Part shown: piece after piece, positions 1 through 8,080 of the stretch
How the letters are laid out: each line of letters begins with the position of its first letter
Numbering within the stretch: position 1 is the stretch's first letter
Assembly: GCA_934675795.1 (NCBI GenBank)
Contig: CAKURW010000003.1
Coordinates: forward strand, 1 to 64,000
Source of the DNA: an uncultured Collinsella sp.
GTDB lineage: Bacteria; Actinomycetota; Coriobacteriia; Coriobacteriales; Coriobacteriaceae
DNA length: 64,000 nt
Reading direction: 5' to 3'
The notes under the pieces: model-generated
Database searches by the model: none
Seen by the model: the letters and a program-made list of their open reading frames with translations, nothing else
Told to the model about the DNA's origin: nothing
Program-made: the position numbers and the translations under genes

Positions 1-375
1 GCCTCTCGGCGGCCTTGCGAAAAACAAATCCAAGTTAGACCATTTCAAATGGTTCGATGTCTGCCCGGATGCGACACATCTGGTGTGTCCATCCTCGCAG
101 TATCCGGTTCTCAAGGTGCACGCCTGCGCTGGTTCCCGGTTCCACCGGGCCGCGCGGCAACGAGATATATTGCCAGACCGCGAAGCGATGTGGGACGTCA
201 ATTCCACTCTTCACAAGTCCTACACAACTTATCGCTTCCTATATAAGTAATAGAAAGGCTGGTGCAGAAATACTGCGCGTATCAGATGATGACCCTTCGG
301 TTAAGAGATATATAAAGATCGGTCACCTGTAAGTGTCTATCTACCCGCGCTTTTGCTATATAAACCAGCGCTCTA
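1..375 (-). other. Gene-free region, possible rRNA operon leader or spacer
   Basis: No convincing protein is encoded on either strand. Read on the minus strand, positions 122-100 give CACCTTGAGAACCGGATAC, which resembles the CCTTGAGAAC element found just upstream of 16S or 23S rRNA in actinobacterial rrn operons. It is followed by stem-forming sequence (ACCATTT/AAATGGT near 39-53) and a T-rich stretch near 20-30. A GGCAA...TTGCC hairpin lies near 156-175. The rRNA gene itself would begin beyond the left edge and is not visible. The assignment rests on motif resemblance only. Confidence 0.4.
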
Positions 376-414
376 GATAAAAAGAGGGAGTGTCGCGCAC
401 AGTGCGACACTCCC
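376..414 (-). terminator. Rho-independent terminator after rplT
   Basis: The arms GGGAGTGTCGC (386-396) and GCGACACTCCC (404-414) form a perfect 11-bp stem. On the minus strand it is followed by CTCTTTTTAT, giving the expected T tract. It lies 21 nt past the rplT stop and closes the infC-rpmI-rplT operon. Confidence 0.85.
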
Positions 415-435
415 CTAGCGATTCAACAGAATCTA

Positions 436-795
436 TTAGGCCTCGAGAGCCTTCTTGGCAATGGCAGCCAGCTCGTTGAAGGACTCGATGTCCTCGTAAG
501 CCATCTGAGCCAGGACCTTACGGTCGAGCTCGATGCCGGCAACCTTCAGGCCGTGCATGAACTGAGAGTAAGAGATGTCGTTCAGGCGAGCGGCAGCGTT
601 GATGCGGGTGATCCAGAGAGAGCGGATCTCGCGCTTCTTGTTGCGGCGATCACGATACTGATACTGCAGGGAGTGCTGGACCTGCTCTTTAGCATGCTTG
701 TAAGTACGCGAAGCGGCACCGTAGTAACCCTTCGCACGGTGCATAACGGTACGGCGCTTCTTCTTGGCGGCAACAGCGCGCTTAATACGTGCCAT
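436..795 (-). CDS. rplT: 50S ribosomal protein L20
   Basis: Encodes a 119-residue L20, a primary binder of 23S rRNA needed for early assembly of the large subunit. The N-terminus is strongly basic (MARIKRAVAAKKKRR), and the motifs YRDRRNKKREIRSLWI and RINAAAR are those of L20. Length matches the family norm of about 118. It is the last gene of the infC-rpmI-rplT operon and is followed by a strong terminator. In other bacteria L20 represses this operon by binding its mRNA. No such site was worked out here. Confidence 0.98.
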   Translation of the reverse strand: MARIKRAVAAKKKRRTVMHRAKGYYGAASRTYKHAKEQVQHSLQYQYRDRRNKKREIRSLWITRINAAARLNDISYSQFMHGLKVAGIELDRKVLAQMAYEDIESFNELAAIAKKALEA

Positions 796-841
796 GTTCT
801 ATCAACTCCTAGACGGTAAAACGAAAAACGGGAACGCGAAC

Positions 842-1033
842 TTAGGCGAGACGCGACTTGATGACCTTGCGGTCGGCAGCGGCGATCTCGGTCTCCTGAC
901 GGAAGCCACGCTTACGCTTGGTGGACTTCTTGCTCAGGATGTGGCTTTTGAAAGCCTTGGCGCGCATAAGCTTGCCGGTACCAGTCTTGCGGAAACGCTT
1001 CTTGGTGCCGCTGTGGGACTTCATCTTAGGCAT
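842..1033 (-). CDS. rpmI: 50S ribosomal protein L35
   Basis: Encodes a 63-residue basic protein beginning [20 protein letters not shown], the classical L35 signature. It sits between infC and rplT, which is the conserved order. The spacing to rplT is 46 nt and to infC 32 nt, consistent with one transcript. It binds 23S rRNA in the large ribosomal subunit. The identification is firm from the N-terminal motif, the size and the context. Confidence 0.97.
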   Translation of the reverse strand: MPKMKSHSGTKKRFRKTGTGKLMRAKAFKSHILSKKSTKRKRGFRQETEIAAADRKVIKSRLA

Positions 1034-1065
1034 GAAATACTCCTTAATCGGTTACAGAACACTAG

Positions 1066-1620
1066 TTACTTGGTATCGCTTGCCGCTTTATCCTCATCGA
1101 AGGCGCCCTTAATCGGGGCGAGCAGCATAAGCATGTTACGGCCTTCCATCTTAGGCTTGGACTCGACCGTAGCGTAAGGCTTGAGATCCTCGGCGAGACG
1201 CTCGAGAACGTTAAGACCCTGCTCCGGGTGAGCCATCTCACGGCCGCGGAACATGATGGTAATCTTAACGCGTGCGCCCTTCTTGAGGAAACGCAGAACG
1301 TGGCCCTTCTTGGTCTCGTAATCGCCAACGTCGATCTTGGGTCGGAACTTCATTTCCTTGACCTCGACCTTGGACTGGTTCTTACGAGCGGCCTTAGCCT
1401 TCATGGCCTGCTGGTACTTGAACTTACCGTAGTCCATGACCTTGCAGACCGGCGGCTCCGCGTTGGGAGCGATCTCGACCAGGTCGAGACCCTGATCGTC
1501 AGCAACGCGCTGGGCATCGCGGATGGCGAACAGGCCGAGCTGAGAGCCATCGACGCCAATCAAACGGCACGAAGATGCGGTGATCTCGTCGTTGATGCGG
1601 GTGTCATCAGACTTAGCTAT
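1066..1620 (-). CDS. infC: Translation initiation factor IF-3, probable AUA start
   Basis: IF-3 binds the 30S subunit, prevents premature 50S joining and discriminates against non-canonical start codons. The protein has the family hallmarks RINDEI near the N-terminus, VCKVMDYGKFKYQ and the C-terminal KITIMFRGREM region. An ATG in frame at 1635 has no upstream ribosome site. The sequence beginning at that ATG reads ATGGAGGTAGGGAAAATAGC, so GGAGGT lies 7 nt before an in-frame ATA (1618-1620). Starting there gives 184 residues and an N-terminus (MAKSDDTRINDEI) that aligns with other IF-3 proteins. A rare start codon on infC is the known basis of IF-3 autoregulation in E. coli (AUU). The AUA choice is inferred and only the gene identity is certain. 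Confidence 0.93.
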   Translation of the reverse strand: MAKSDDTRINDEITASSCRLIGVDGSQLGLFAIRDAQRVADDQGLDLVEIAPNAEPPVCKVMDYGKFKYQQAMKAKAARKNQSKVEVKEMKFRPKIDVGDYETKKGHVLRFLKKGARVKITIMFRGREMAHPEQGLNVLERLAEDLKPYATVESKPKMEGRNMLMLLAPIKGAFDEDKAASDTK

Positions 1621-1837
1621 TTTCCCTACCTCCATTCGTAAAAAAATAACCCGGCGCTTTTCAGCAACCAGGTCGTACACATAGACATCCTCGGTATGAG
1701 GAAGGGAATCTAGGTTGTATGACCAGTCAGCTGCTCATTGGCGCCAAAAGGTGGGAACCCTCGGGTTCCTCTTTAGGGCATTGCGGGAACAACGCCTTGG
1801 GCATAATAACACGTACAGTGCGCTATCACATTACGTA
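1621..1837 (-). promoter_or_regulatory. infC leader region
   Basis: About 215 nt of untranslated leader precede infC. On the minus strand it holds a -10-like TATTAT (1803-1808) without a good -35, a small GGAACC/GGTTCC hairpin with tetraloop (1754-1769), and the GGAGGT ribosome site (1627-1632) for the ATA start. Leaders of infC-rpmI-rplT operons are often targets of L20 or transcription attenuation. Neither was demonstrated here. Confidence 0.4.
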
Positions 1838-1838
1838 C

Positions 1839-1904
1839 ACGAAAAAGGGGCCTTGACCCCCTTGAAGCGCAGGTGCATGTATGGTGCCCGAGGCGAGACT
1901 CGAA
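1839..1904 (-). repeat. Second copy of the tRNA-Leu 3' end plus terminator
   Basis: This stretch repeats 2021-2088. It carries the last 20 or so nucleotides of tRNA-Leu including CCA (TTCGAGTCTCGCCTCGGGCA on the minus strand), the following ATACATGCA and the terminator hairpin with T tract. The 5' two thirds of the tRNA are absent, so it is not a functional tRNA. A 3'-end duplication beside an intact tRNA is the classic trace of integrase recombination, but only about 115 bp lie between the copies. Confidence 0.8.
1841..1866 (-). terminator. Terminator in the duplicated tRNA 3' flank
   Basis: On the minus strand AAGGGG-GTCAAGG-CCCCTT is followed by TTT. It is the near-identical copy of the terminator after tRNA-Leu (2023-2048). 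It lies directly upstream of the infC leader and would stop read-through into infC. Confidence 0.7.
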
Positions 1905-2022
1905 GGGCCTTCGCTTCGCGAAGCCCCGGGCTTCGGGCGCATGGCGCCCTCGCCACGCTCCGCTACAAACAGGCCACAGGCCTGTTTGCTTAACGATCCG
2001 CGCGCTCACGCGAGTTCGGCAC

Positions 2023-2048
2023 GAAAAAGGGGGCCTTGACCCCCTTGA
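2023..2048 (-). terminator. Terminator after tRNA-Leu
   Basis: On the minus strand AAGGGGG-TCAAGG-CCCCCTT is followed by a T tract, 18 nt past the tRNA CCA end. It ends the tRNA-Leu transcript. Confidence 0.8.
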
Positions 2049-2065
2049 ACGCTCTTTTGCATGTA

Positions 2066-2152
2066 TGGTGCCCGAGGCGAGACTCGAACTCGCACGTTGT
2101 TGCCAACGGTGGATTTTGAGTCCACTGCGTCTGCCAATTCCGCCACTCGGGC
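2066..2152 (-). tRNA. tRNA-Leu (anticodon CAA)
   Basis: This 87-nt tRNA is read on the minus strand. The acceptor stem pairs GCCCGAG with CTCGGGC, the discriminator is A and CCA is encoded. The anticodon stem GTGGA/TCCAC encloses the loop CTCAAAA, giving anticodon CAA for UUG codons. A long variable arm (CGTTGGCAACAACG) marks it as class II, as expected for Leu. The T arm GCGAG-TTCGAGT-CTCGC is intact. It is followed by a terminator, and its 3' end is duplicated about 180 bp downstream. Confidence 0.96.
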
Positions 2153-2191
2153 ACGTAATGCGTGAGTTAGTTTATCACAGCTTTCTGTTGA

Positions 2192-3625
2192 TTAGTCCGA
2201 AAATGGAACTTCGAGCATTTCGATAAGCTCAACCTTGCGCAACATCTCCCGCTTACGACATCCACGTCCGTCAACCGAGGCCTCGCCCATCTGGTTGTCA
2301 TAGGGATCCTCGCGCATACCATCGAAAGCAGGCACAAATTCAGCCTGGAATCGGTTGTTGGCCACCATACGCCACGGGTCGAGATTGCCAAAGTAGTGAC
2401 GACGACGCCACTCCTCCCCCATCCTGCGTGCCGAGGAACCAAACGATACGTCGGCGTTAAGCCAACCGGTCTGTGGCGTATAGAACTCAGCCCAATCGTG
2501 CGGCCCCACCGAATCGGGCGCAACATACAGGCCGCTCTGCCAACGGGCAGGAACGCCCGCGATGCGGCACATGGTGATAAACGTGAGCGCCATAACGCCG
2601 CAATCGCCGCGAAGCGAATGCGCACAGTCGTCGGCAATAGATCCCAAAAGCAGGTACGGTGGCTGATAGCGATAGTCGATATGCTGCGTCAGGTAATCAT
2701 AGATAGCACGAGCGCGATCGAGCGGATCCTCGAGCCCGTCAATAACACGCTCCGTCAACTGTCGCAGGTACGGCGTAAACGCAATGTGCGGACGGTCCTC
2801 GGAAGTGTCCTCGGGCAGCGGCGTGTCCATGCACGTATGCGATGGGAGCGCGCCACCATAGATATCGCAATAGGCGGCATCGATGTGATAGCGATAGGTC
2901 ACCGAGAATGAATGTTCAGTCGAAGATGTCCAAGAGGCAGCGCGAGCCGAAACGTTTTCAGGGGCAACGGTACCCCCCGACGTCATATCGAGAACCTCGA
3001 TATGAGACTGTTGACGACAGGCGGCGGCAACGGGTAGCCACGCGCGAACAGACTCTCCCTCCAGAGCCCCGGGAACAGACACGGATGCCTTAAGCGTGAT
3101 GACGCGAGTCAACCCGTTTTGCGACTCCATCTCCCTGAGCATCTGGTTACGCAGCGCGATGCCGTCCGTAGAATCGGGACGCAGGCCCGGAACCTCCTTG
3201 GGGTACACGCGAAGTGAATCGAGGAAGTTGTCGAGAACGAACAGCTCGCCATCGATAAAGCGCCAGTCAATACGCTTACGATTAATCAGGTCATCAAACA
3301 GCTCTTCGGTAAACTCTGGCCACTCCTCGAGAATCATCGCAATAGCCTGATCGCGCGACACCGAAAAATGAAGCGGCGTCTCGAGCATGCGATACCGCTC
3401 GGCACGAACACAAGCAGCCAGCGAAGGCTCAGGATTCTGCTCCAAAAGGCGATCACAAGCCGCAACAGCCTGCGTCAAATAGCCGGCATCCTTAAGACGA
3501 AGAATCTCGGGCGGCAGACCAATATCGAGATGACGAAAATCATCACAACAAACATCAACAGAGCAACCAACAGGACCCTCGTCAATAACCTTCCCATCCG
3601 AAGGCAGCACATCAATAACAGCCAT
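2192..3625 (-). CDS. Transglutaminase-like domain protein
   Basis: A 477-residue protein with a C-terminal transglutaminase-like (cysteine protease fold) core. GDCGVMALTF carries the catalytic Cys, VGPHDWAEFYT the His, and the Asp is probably in WLNADVSFG. The N-terminal 250 residues are not recognised. No signal peptide or membrane span is evident, so it is likely cytoplasmic. The ATG at 3625 is preceded by GGAG with 6-nt spacing and is preferred to upstream in-frame starts at 3661 and 3703. Such bacterial domains act as proteases or amidases more often than as cross-linkers. The substrate is unknown. The gene stands alone between tRNA-Leu and fba. Confidence 0.8.
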   Translation of the reverse strand: MAVIDVLPSDGKVIDEGPVGCSVDVCCDDFRHLDIGLPPEILRLKDAGYLTQAVAACDRLLEQNPEPSLAACVRAERYRMLETPLHFSVSRDQAIAMILEEWPEFTEELFDDLINRKRIDWRFIDGELFVLDNFLDSLRVYPKEVPGLRPDSTDGIALRNQMLREMESQNGLTRVITLKASVSVPGALEGESVRAWLPVAAACRQQSHIEVLDMTSGGTVAPENVSARAASWTSSTEHSFSVTYRYHIDAAYCDIYGGALPSHTCMDTPLPEDTSEDRPHIAFTPYLRQLTERVIDGLEDPLDRARAIYDYLTQHIDYRYQPPYLLLGSIADDCAHSLRGDCGVMALTFITMCRIAGVPARWQSGLYVAPDSVGPHDWAEFYTPQTGWLNADVSFGSSARRMGEEWRRRHYFGNLDPWRMVANNRFQAEFVPAFDGMREDPYDNQMGEASVDGRGCRKREMLRKVELIEMLEVPFSD

Positions 3626-3763
3626 ACCAAACTCCAAGTCACTAGAACGCTTGAAGCCCATTGTAGCGAGATAAAAAGAAAGCCCCAACAAGGGAGCCAT
3701 CAACGCCGCCGAACGGTAGTCAATAAATAAATTCAGCCCAGTAACCCTGCGGCGTTAAACGAA

Positions 3764-3855
3764 GGAAGCCCCGTCCCCCGGAACTGTTTCCTTGGCGCGA
3801 CTTCTGGCGAAGCCAGGTGAGCGCAAAGGAAACAGTGTAGGGGGACGGGGCTTCC
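3764..3855. repeat. 92-bp imperfect palindrome
   Basis: The outer arms GGAAGCCCCGTCCCC and GGGGACGGGGCTTCC pair perfectly. The inner arms ACTGTTTCCTT and AAGGAAACAGT pair, then GGCGC/GCGC, and at the centre CTGGC-GAA-GCCAG forms a hairpin. The result is a long cruciform-like structure between fba and the transglutaminase gene. It has no T tract, so it is not a standard terminator. It looks like a small dispersed palindromic repeat (REP or MITE-like). Confidence 0.8.
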
Positions 3856-3875
3856 GACGGGAAGTTTAGCGACGC

Positions 3876-4742
3876 TTACGCCTTGTTGACGGAGCCAAAC
3901 TCCTCCATGAGCTCCTTGGTGCGGGCAACGATATTGTCGCGACCAGGCTTGAGGAGCTTGCGGGGGTCAAAGCCCTTGCCCTGCTGATCCTTGCCAGCCT
4001 CGATGTACTCGCGGACGCCCTTGGCGAAGACGAGCTGCAGGTCGGTGTTGACATTGATCTTGGAGATGCCCAGGGAGATGGCCTTCTTGATCTGATCCTC
4101 GGGGATGCCGGTGCCACCGTGCAGAACGAGGGGCAGGTCGCCGGTCTGAGCCTTGATCTCGCCCAGACGCTCGAAGGAAAGGCCAGCCCAGTCGGCGGGA
4201 TACACGCCGTGGATGTTGCCGATGCCGCAGGCGAGGAAGTCGACGCCCAGGTCAGCAATCTGCTTGCACTCAGCGGGGTCAGCGAGCTCGCCGTTGGAGG
4301 TCACGCCGTCCTCGGTGCCGCCGATGCCGCCGACCTCGGCCTCGATGGACATGCCCTTGGAGTGGGCAAGCTCAACGAGCTCCTTGGTGCGGTCGAGGTT
4401 AAGCTGGAAGGTCTCCTCGTGAGAGCCGTCATACATGATGGACGTGAAGCCGGCCTCGATGCACTTGAAGCAGTCCTCGTAAGAACCGTGATCGAGGTGA
4501 AGGGCGACGGGAACGGTAACGCCCGTGGCCTCGACGGCAGCCTTGACCATGTCGGCGCAGACCTTGAAACCGCCCATCCACTTAGCGGCACCAGCGGTGC
4601 ACTGAAGGATCAGCGGAGACTTGGCCTCCTCGGCGGCCTGGAGAATAGCCAGGGTCCACTCGAGGTTGTTGGTGTTGAAGGCACCGAGAGCGTACTTGCC
4701 GGCCTCGGCCTTCTTGAGCATGTCTGCTGCGTTGACGAGCAT
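3876..4742 (-). CDS. fba: Class II fructose-1,6-bisphosphate aldolase
   Basis: Cleaves fructose-1,6-bisphosphate to dihydroxyacetone phosphate and glyceraldehyde 3-phosphate in glycolysis, or the reverse, using zinc. The 288-residue length fits the FbaA/GatY class II family. Visible signatures are YALGAFNTNN near the N-terminus, VALHLDHGSYEDC with the metal-site His, EAEVGGIGGTEDG, and LVLHGGTGIP with the C-terminal His and phosphate loop. The ATG at 4742 has AGGAGG 8 nt upstream, and the upstream in-frame extension to 4838 lacks family similarity. Tagatose-bisphosphate aldolase (GatY/KbaY) is the close alternative. The lack of neighbouring sugar genes favours the glycolytic role. Confidence 0.93.
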   Translation of the reverse strand: MLVNAADMLKKAEAGKYALGAFNTNNLEWTLAILQAAEEAKSPLILQCTAGAAKWMGGFKVCADMVKAAVEATGVTVPVALHLDHGSYEDCFKCIEAGFTSIMYDGSHEETFQLNLDRTKELVELAHSKGMSIEAEVGGIGGTEDGVTSNGELADPAECKQIADLGVDFLACGIGNIHGVYPADWAGLSFERLGEIKAQTGDLPLVLHGGTGIPEDQIKKAISLGISKINVNTDLQLVFAKGVREYIEAGKDQQGKGFDPRKLLKPGRDNIVARTKELMEEFGSVNKA

Positions 4743-4936
4743 AAAAGAAACCTCCTGTAAGGTTGCTCCGATAACGCCTGTGATTTTACCACGGCGCACC
4801 CGAGCATAAACGTTCGTTTGTTCACGAATATCGTCCAAACAGACTTTTTTGACCGTTTGCCCTACGAAATTGACCCGTTGGGGAAAAATAGCTTGACGTT
4901 TGGACGCTTCTCGTGCTTTAGAAGCTGACTATAAAG

Positions 4937-5620
4937 CTACACCTGCATGAAAGGGTTCTGCATGAGCTCGCGTGCCATGGTGGTCGAATCGCCATGCCCG
5001 GTTAGGCAAACGGTATCGGGCGGGAGAAGCCGGGCGAGCTTGGAGAGCGAGCGCAGAATCGCCGCCTCGTCGCCACCGGCAAGATCGGTGCGGCCGTGCC
5101 CACCCGGAAACAGGGTGTCGCCCACAAAGGCAATGTTCCCCTGCTCGGTGGCAGCAAACAAGACGATCCCGCCCGGCGTATGCCCTGGCGTCTCGATCAC
5201 CTGCAGGCAGATATCGCCCACCTTGAGAGTATCGCCCTCGGCGAGCAGGCGCGTCGGCTCCCCGGGGTCGGGCGTCTCAATGCCCCACATAGCTCGCTGT
5301 TCCTTGATGTTCGTATGCGGCACCGCCGCATCCTTAGCACACAGCTCATACTGGCAGCCCTCGCCAACGGTGGTTCGCACGCCGGCAACACCACCAACAT
5401 GATCGGCATGGCCATGAGTGCATACGGCGCCAAGCACGCGTACGCCGGGATGTTCGGCTCGAATATGCTCCACCAGGCGCTCGCCTTCCCACGCAGGGTC
5501 GATAATCACGCACTCATTGCCCGAAATAAGAGCATAGCTATTGGTCTGAATGGGACCGTTTACGAGCGTCTCGATCTCGACCGACCCCTTGGGAGTTACA
5601 TCCAAGGACATAGCACTCAT
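4937..5620 (-). CDS. MBL-fold metallo-hydrolase (glyoxalase II-like)
   Basis: A 227-residue metallo-beta-lactamase-fold enzyme. The zinc motif THGHADHVGG is present, followed by the downstream ligands GHTPGG, VGDTLFPGGHGRTDL and TGHGDSTT. The size and motif spacing match the YcbL/GloB-like hydrolases that cleave thioesters such as S-lactoylglutathione analogues. The true substrate is unknown. The start has GAGGAGAGGG 3-4 nt upstream. It lies downstream of rel on the same strand with a strong hairpin (5641-5668) just before its ribosome site. Confidence 0.85.
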   Translation of the reverse strand: MSAMSLDVTPKGSVEIETLVNGPIQTNSYALISGNECVIIDPAWEGERLVEHIRAEHPGVRVLGAVCTHGHADHVGGVAGVRTTVGEGCQYELCAKDAAVPHTNIKEQRAMWGIETPDPGEPTRLLAEGDTLKVGDICLQVIETPGHTPGGIVLFAATEQGNIAFVGDTLFPGGHGRTDLAGGDEAAILRSLSKLARLLPPDTVCLTGHGDSTTMARELMQNPFMQV

Positions 5621-5640
5621 GTCCCTCTCCTCTCTATAGA

Positions 5641-5668
5641 ACTCGAGGCATCAAACGATGCCTCGAGT
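5641..5668 (-). promoter_or_regulatory. Perfect hairpin between rel and the MBL gene
   Basis: ACTCGAGGCATC-AAAC-GATGCCTCGAGT is a perfect 12-bp stem with a 4-nt loop. On the minus strand it follows the rel stop and sits about 6 nt before the GAGAGGAG ribosome site of the MBL gene. No T tract follows. It may be a processing site, a weak terminator or a translation-modulating stem. Confidence 0.7.
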
Positions 5669-5704
5669 GTAGCGAATATTGATAATGTGGCGCGTTCGTC
5701 GCGA

Positions 5705-8065
5705 CTAAACGCGGCGCTTAAGCTGGGCTCCACCCTCGCCGGGCATCAGGCGGCGTGCGTCGTAGACCGAGTCAACGCTGCTGATAGAGGCCAGCAGCGG
5801 ATCCAGACCACTCGCGTCCGAGATCTCGACCATAAAGCGCAGGGTTGCAATACCCTCGCGGTTGGTCGACGTGGCGGCCGAAAGGATATTGCCGCCCGCA
5901 TCGCCAATGGCAATAGTGACATCCTTGAGCAGGCCCATGCGGTCCAGGCACTCGACCACGATCTCGACCTGGAAGAGGGTGTCGGCAGCGCCGTCCCACT
6001 CCACTTCGATCATGCGCTCGGGATGCTCCATAAGACCCTTGACGTTGGGGCAGTTGGCGCGATGCACCGAAACGCCACGACCGCGCGTGATGAAGCCGAC
6101 GATATCGTCGCCCGTCACCGGATTGCAGCAATGTGCCAGACGGACCAGCAGGCCGCTGTTGCTCTCGCCCTTGACGATAATGCCGTTGCTGGCGCTCTTG
6201 CCGCGCTTTTGCGGCTTTCGGTTGGAGCCTCGGGCCGGCTGTTTCACGACCTCGGCGATAGCCTCGGCCTTGGTGAGCTGCTCCTCGGGCTTGGGGTCCA
6301 AAATCTGCTCGACCTTGTTACCCACGGCGCGCGGGGCAACCTTGCCGGCGCCCACGGCGGCAAACAGGTCCTCGAGCTGCTTGAAGTTCAACTGCTCCGC
6401 CACGGCGTTGAGCGCACGCGTGGATCGCGGCGTAGAGATGCCATACCCGCGCTTGCGCAGGTCCTTGGCCAGTATATCGCGGCCGGCAGCAGCGTCATCG
6501 TCTTTGGTCGCGGCAGCGAAGTAACGGCGAATCTTTGACTTGGCGGAAGGCGTCTTAACGATCTTGAGCCAATCACGAGACGGCTTGGAACTCTTGTTGG
6601 TCAGGATCTCGACGCGGTCGCCCGTCTTGATCTCGTGCGTGAGTGGGGCCACCGCACCGTTGATCTTGGCACCGACGCAGTGGTTGCCCACCTCGGTGTG
6701 AACGGCGTAGGCAAAGTCGAGCGGCGTGGAGCCGGCGCGAAGCGCCATGACCTCGCCCTTGGGCGTAAAGACAAAAATCTCCTGGTCAAACAAGTCGACC
6801 TTCAGCGAGTGCAGGTATTCCTTAGCGTCGGTAATCTCATCAGACGCTGCCCAATCCAGCGAATGTTTGAGCCAGTTAATCTGGTCGTCCAAACGCTGGG
6901 CATCATTGGTCTTAGACGCAGACGATCCGCCCGACTTCTTATAGAGCCAGTGGGCGGCAATGCCGTACTCGGCCTGCTCATGCATCTCATAGGTTCGAAT
7001 CTGAATCTCGAGCGGGCGGGCCGTGGGGCCGATAACCGTCGTATGGAGCGACTGGTAGTTATTGACCTTGGGCATGGCGATATAGTCTTTAAAGCGACCG
7101 GGCATGGGGTGCCACAGCGTATGCACCGCGCCGAGCGTGGAGTAGCAATCGCGCACCGAATGCGTGATGACGCGCAGCGCCACCAAATCGTAGATCTCGG
7201 AGAACTCCTTGCCCTTGCGCTTCATCTTTTGGTAGATAGACCAATAGTGCTTGGAGCGACCATTGATCTGGAAGCCCTCCAGGCCAATGCGGTTGAGCTC
7301 GTCGGTGAGCGTCTTGATGGTCTCGGCCAGATAGCGCTCACGGACCTCGCGCGACTCCGCCACCATGCGCGCGATGCGCTGGTAGGCGTCGGGCTCAAGG
7401 TAGAAGAAGGACAGGTCCTCGAGCTCCCACTTAATAGAGCTCATGCCCAGACGGTCGGCCAGGGGCGCATACACGTCCATGGTCTCGCGGGCCTTAAACA
7501 GACGACGGTCCTCGCGAAGGGCCGCCAGCGTACGCATGTTATGCAGGCGGTCGGCAAGCTTAACGATAATAACGCGGATGTCCTTGGACATGGCGAGGAA
7601 CATCTTGCGCAGCGTAAGCGCCTGCTTCTCGTCCATGCTATCGACTTCGATGTTGGTGAGCTTGGTCACGCCATCGACGAGCTCGGCCACCGTATCGCCA
7701 AACAGGCCGGAAACATCGGTGAGCGAGGTCTCGGTATCCTCGACGGTATCGTGCAGCAGCGCGGCACACACCACATCGCAGTCCATCTTGAGATCGGCCA
7801 AAATGATGGCAACCTCGACGGGATGGTTAATGTACATCTCGCCCGAGCGGCGCTTTTGGTTGCAGTGCTTCTCGGCGGCAAAGCAGTAGGCCTGCTCAAC
7901 CTTAGAAAAGTCGTCCTCATTCATATATTTGAGGCACAGGCGCTCCAGCTTGTCGTAGCTGTCCGCCATAATCTCGGGCGGCAGCTCATCGGCATGCTTA
8001 TAGTGCTCCATCTCCGAAAACGGCTGGAGGGTGGAATCATGGGCGGTACGGGCTGCGGCATCCAT
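5705..8065 (-). CDS. rel: Bifunctional (p)ppGpp synthetase/hydrolase
   Basis: Makes and degrades the stringent-response alarmone. At 786 residues it has the full Rel/SpoT layout. The HD hydrolase has INHPVEVA and ALLHDTVEDTE near residues 79-111, with HD at 105-106. The synthetase region includes RSKHYWSIYQKMKRKG and MPKVNNYQSLHTT. The TGS domain begins VFTPKGEVMALRAGSTPLDFA, then a zinc-finger-like segment (LAHCCNPV), and a C-terminal ACT domain ends the protein. Both active sites look intact. The ATG start has AAGGGGA upstream. recJ lies 15 nt upstream on the same strand, suggesting cotranscription. Confidence 0.96.
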   Translation of the reverse strand: MDAAARTAHDSTLQPFSEMEHYKHADELPPEIMADSYDKLERLCLKYMNEDDFSKVEQAYCFAAEKHCNQKRRSGEMYINHPVEVAIILADLKMDCDVVCAALLHDTVEDTETSLTDVSGLFGDTVAELVDGVTKLTNIEVDSMDEKQALTLRKMFLAMSKDIRVIIVKLADRLHNMRTLAALREDRRLFKARETMDVYAPLADRLGMSSIKWELEDLSFFYLEPDAYQRIARMVAESREVRERYLAETIKTLTDELNRIGLEGFQINGRSKHYWSIYQKMKRKGKEFSEIYDLVALRVITHSVRDCYSTLGAVHTLWHPMPGRFKDYIAMPKVNNYQSLHTTVIGPTARPLEIQIRTYEMHEQAEYGIAAHWLYKKSGGSSASKTNDAQRLDDQINWLKHSLDWAASDEITDAKEYLHSLKVDLFDQEIFVFTPKGEVMALRAGSTPLDFAYAVHTEVGNHCVGAKINGAVAPLTHEIKTGDRVEILTNKSSKPSRDWLKIVKTPSAKSKIRRYFAAATKDDDAAAGRDILAKDLRKRGYGISTPRSTRALNAVAEQLNFKQLEDLFAAVGAGKVAPRAVGNKVEQILDPKPEEQLTKAEAIAEVVKQPARGSNRKPQKRGKSASNGIIVKGESNSGLLVRLAHCCNPVTGDDIVGFITRGRGVSVHRANCPNVKGLMEHPERMIEVEWDGAADTLFQVEIVVECLDRMGLLKDVTIAIGDAGGNILSAATSTNREGIATLRFMVEISDASGLDPLLASISSVDSVYDARRLMPGEGGAQLKRRV

Positions 8066-8080
8066 CGAGGTCCCCTTCCC

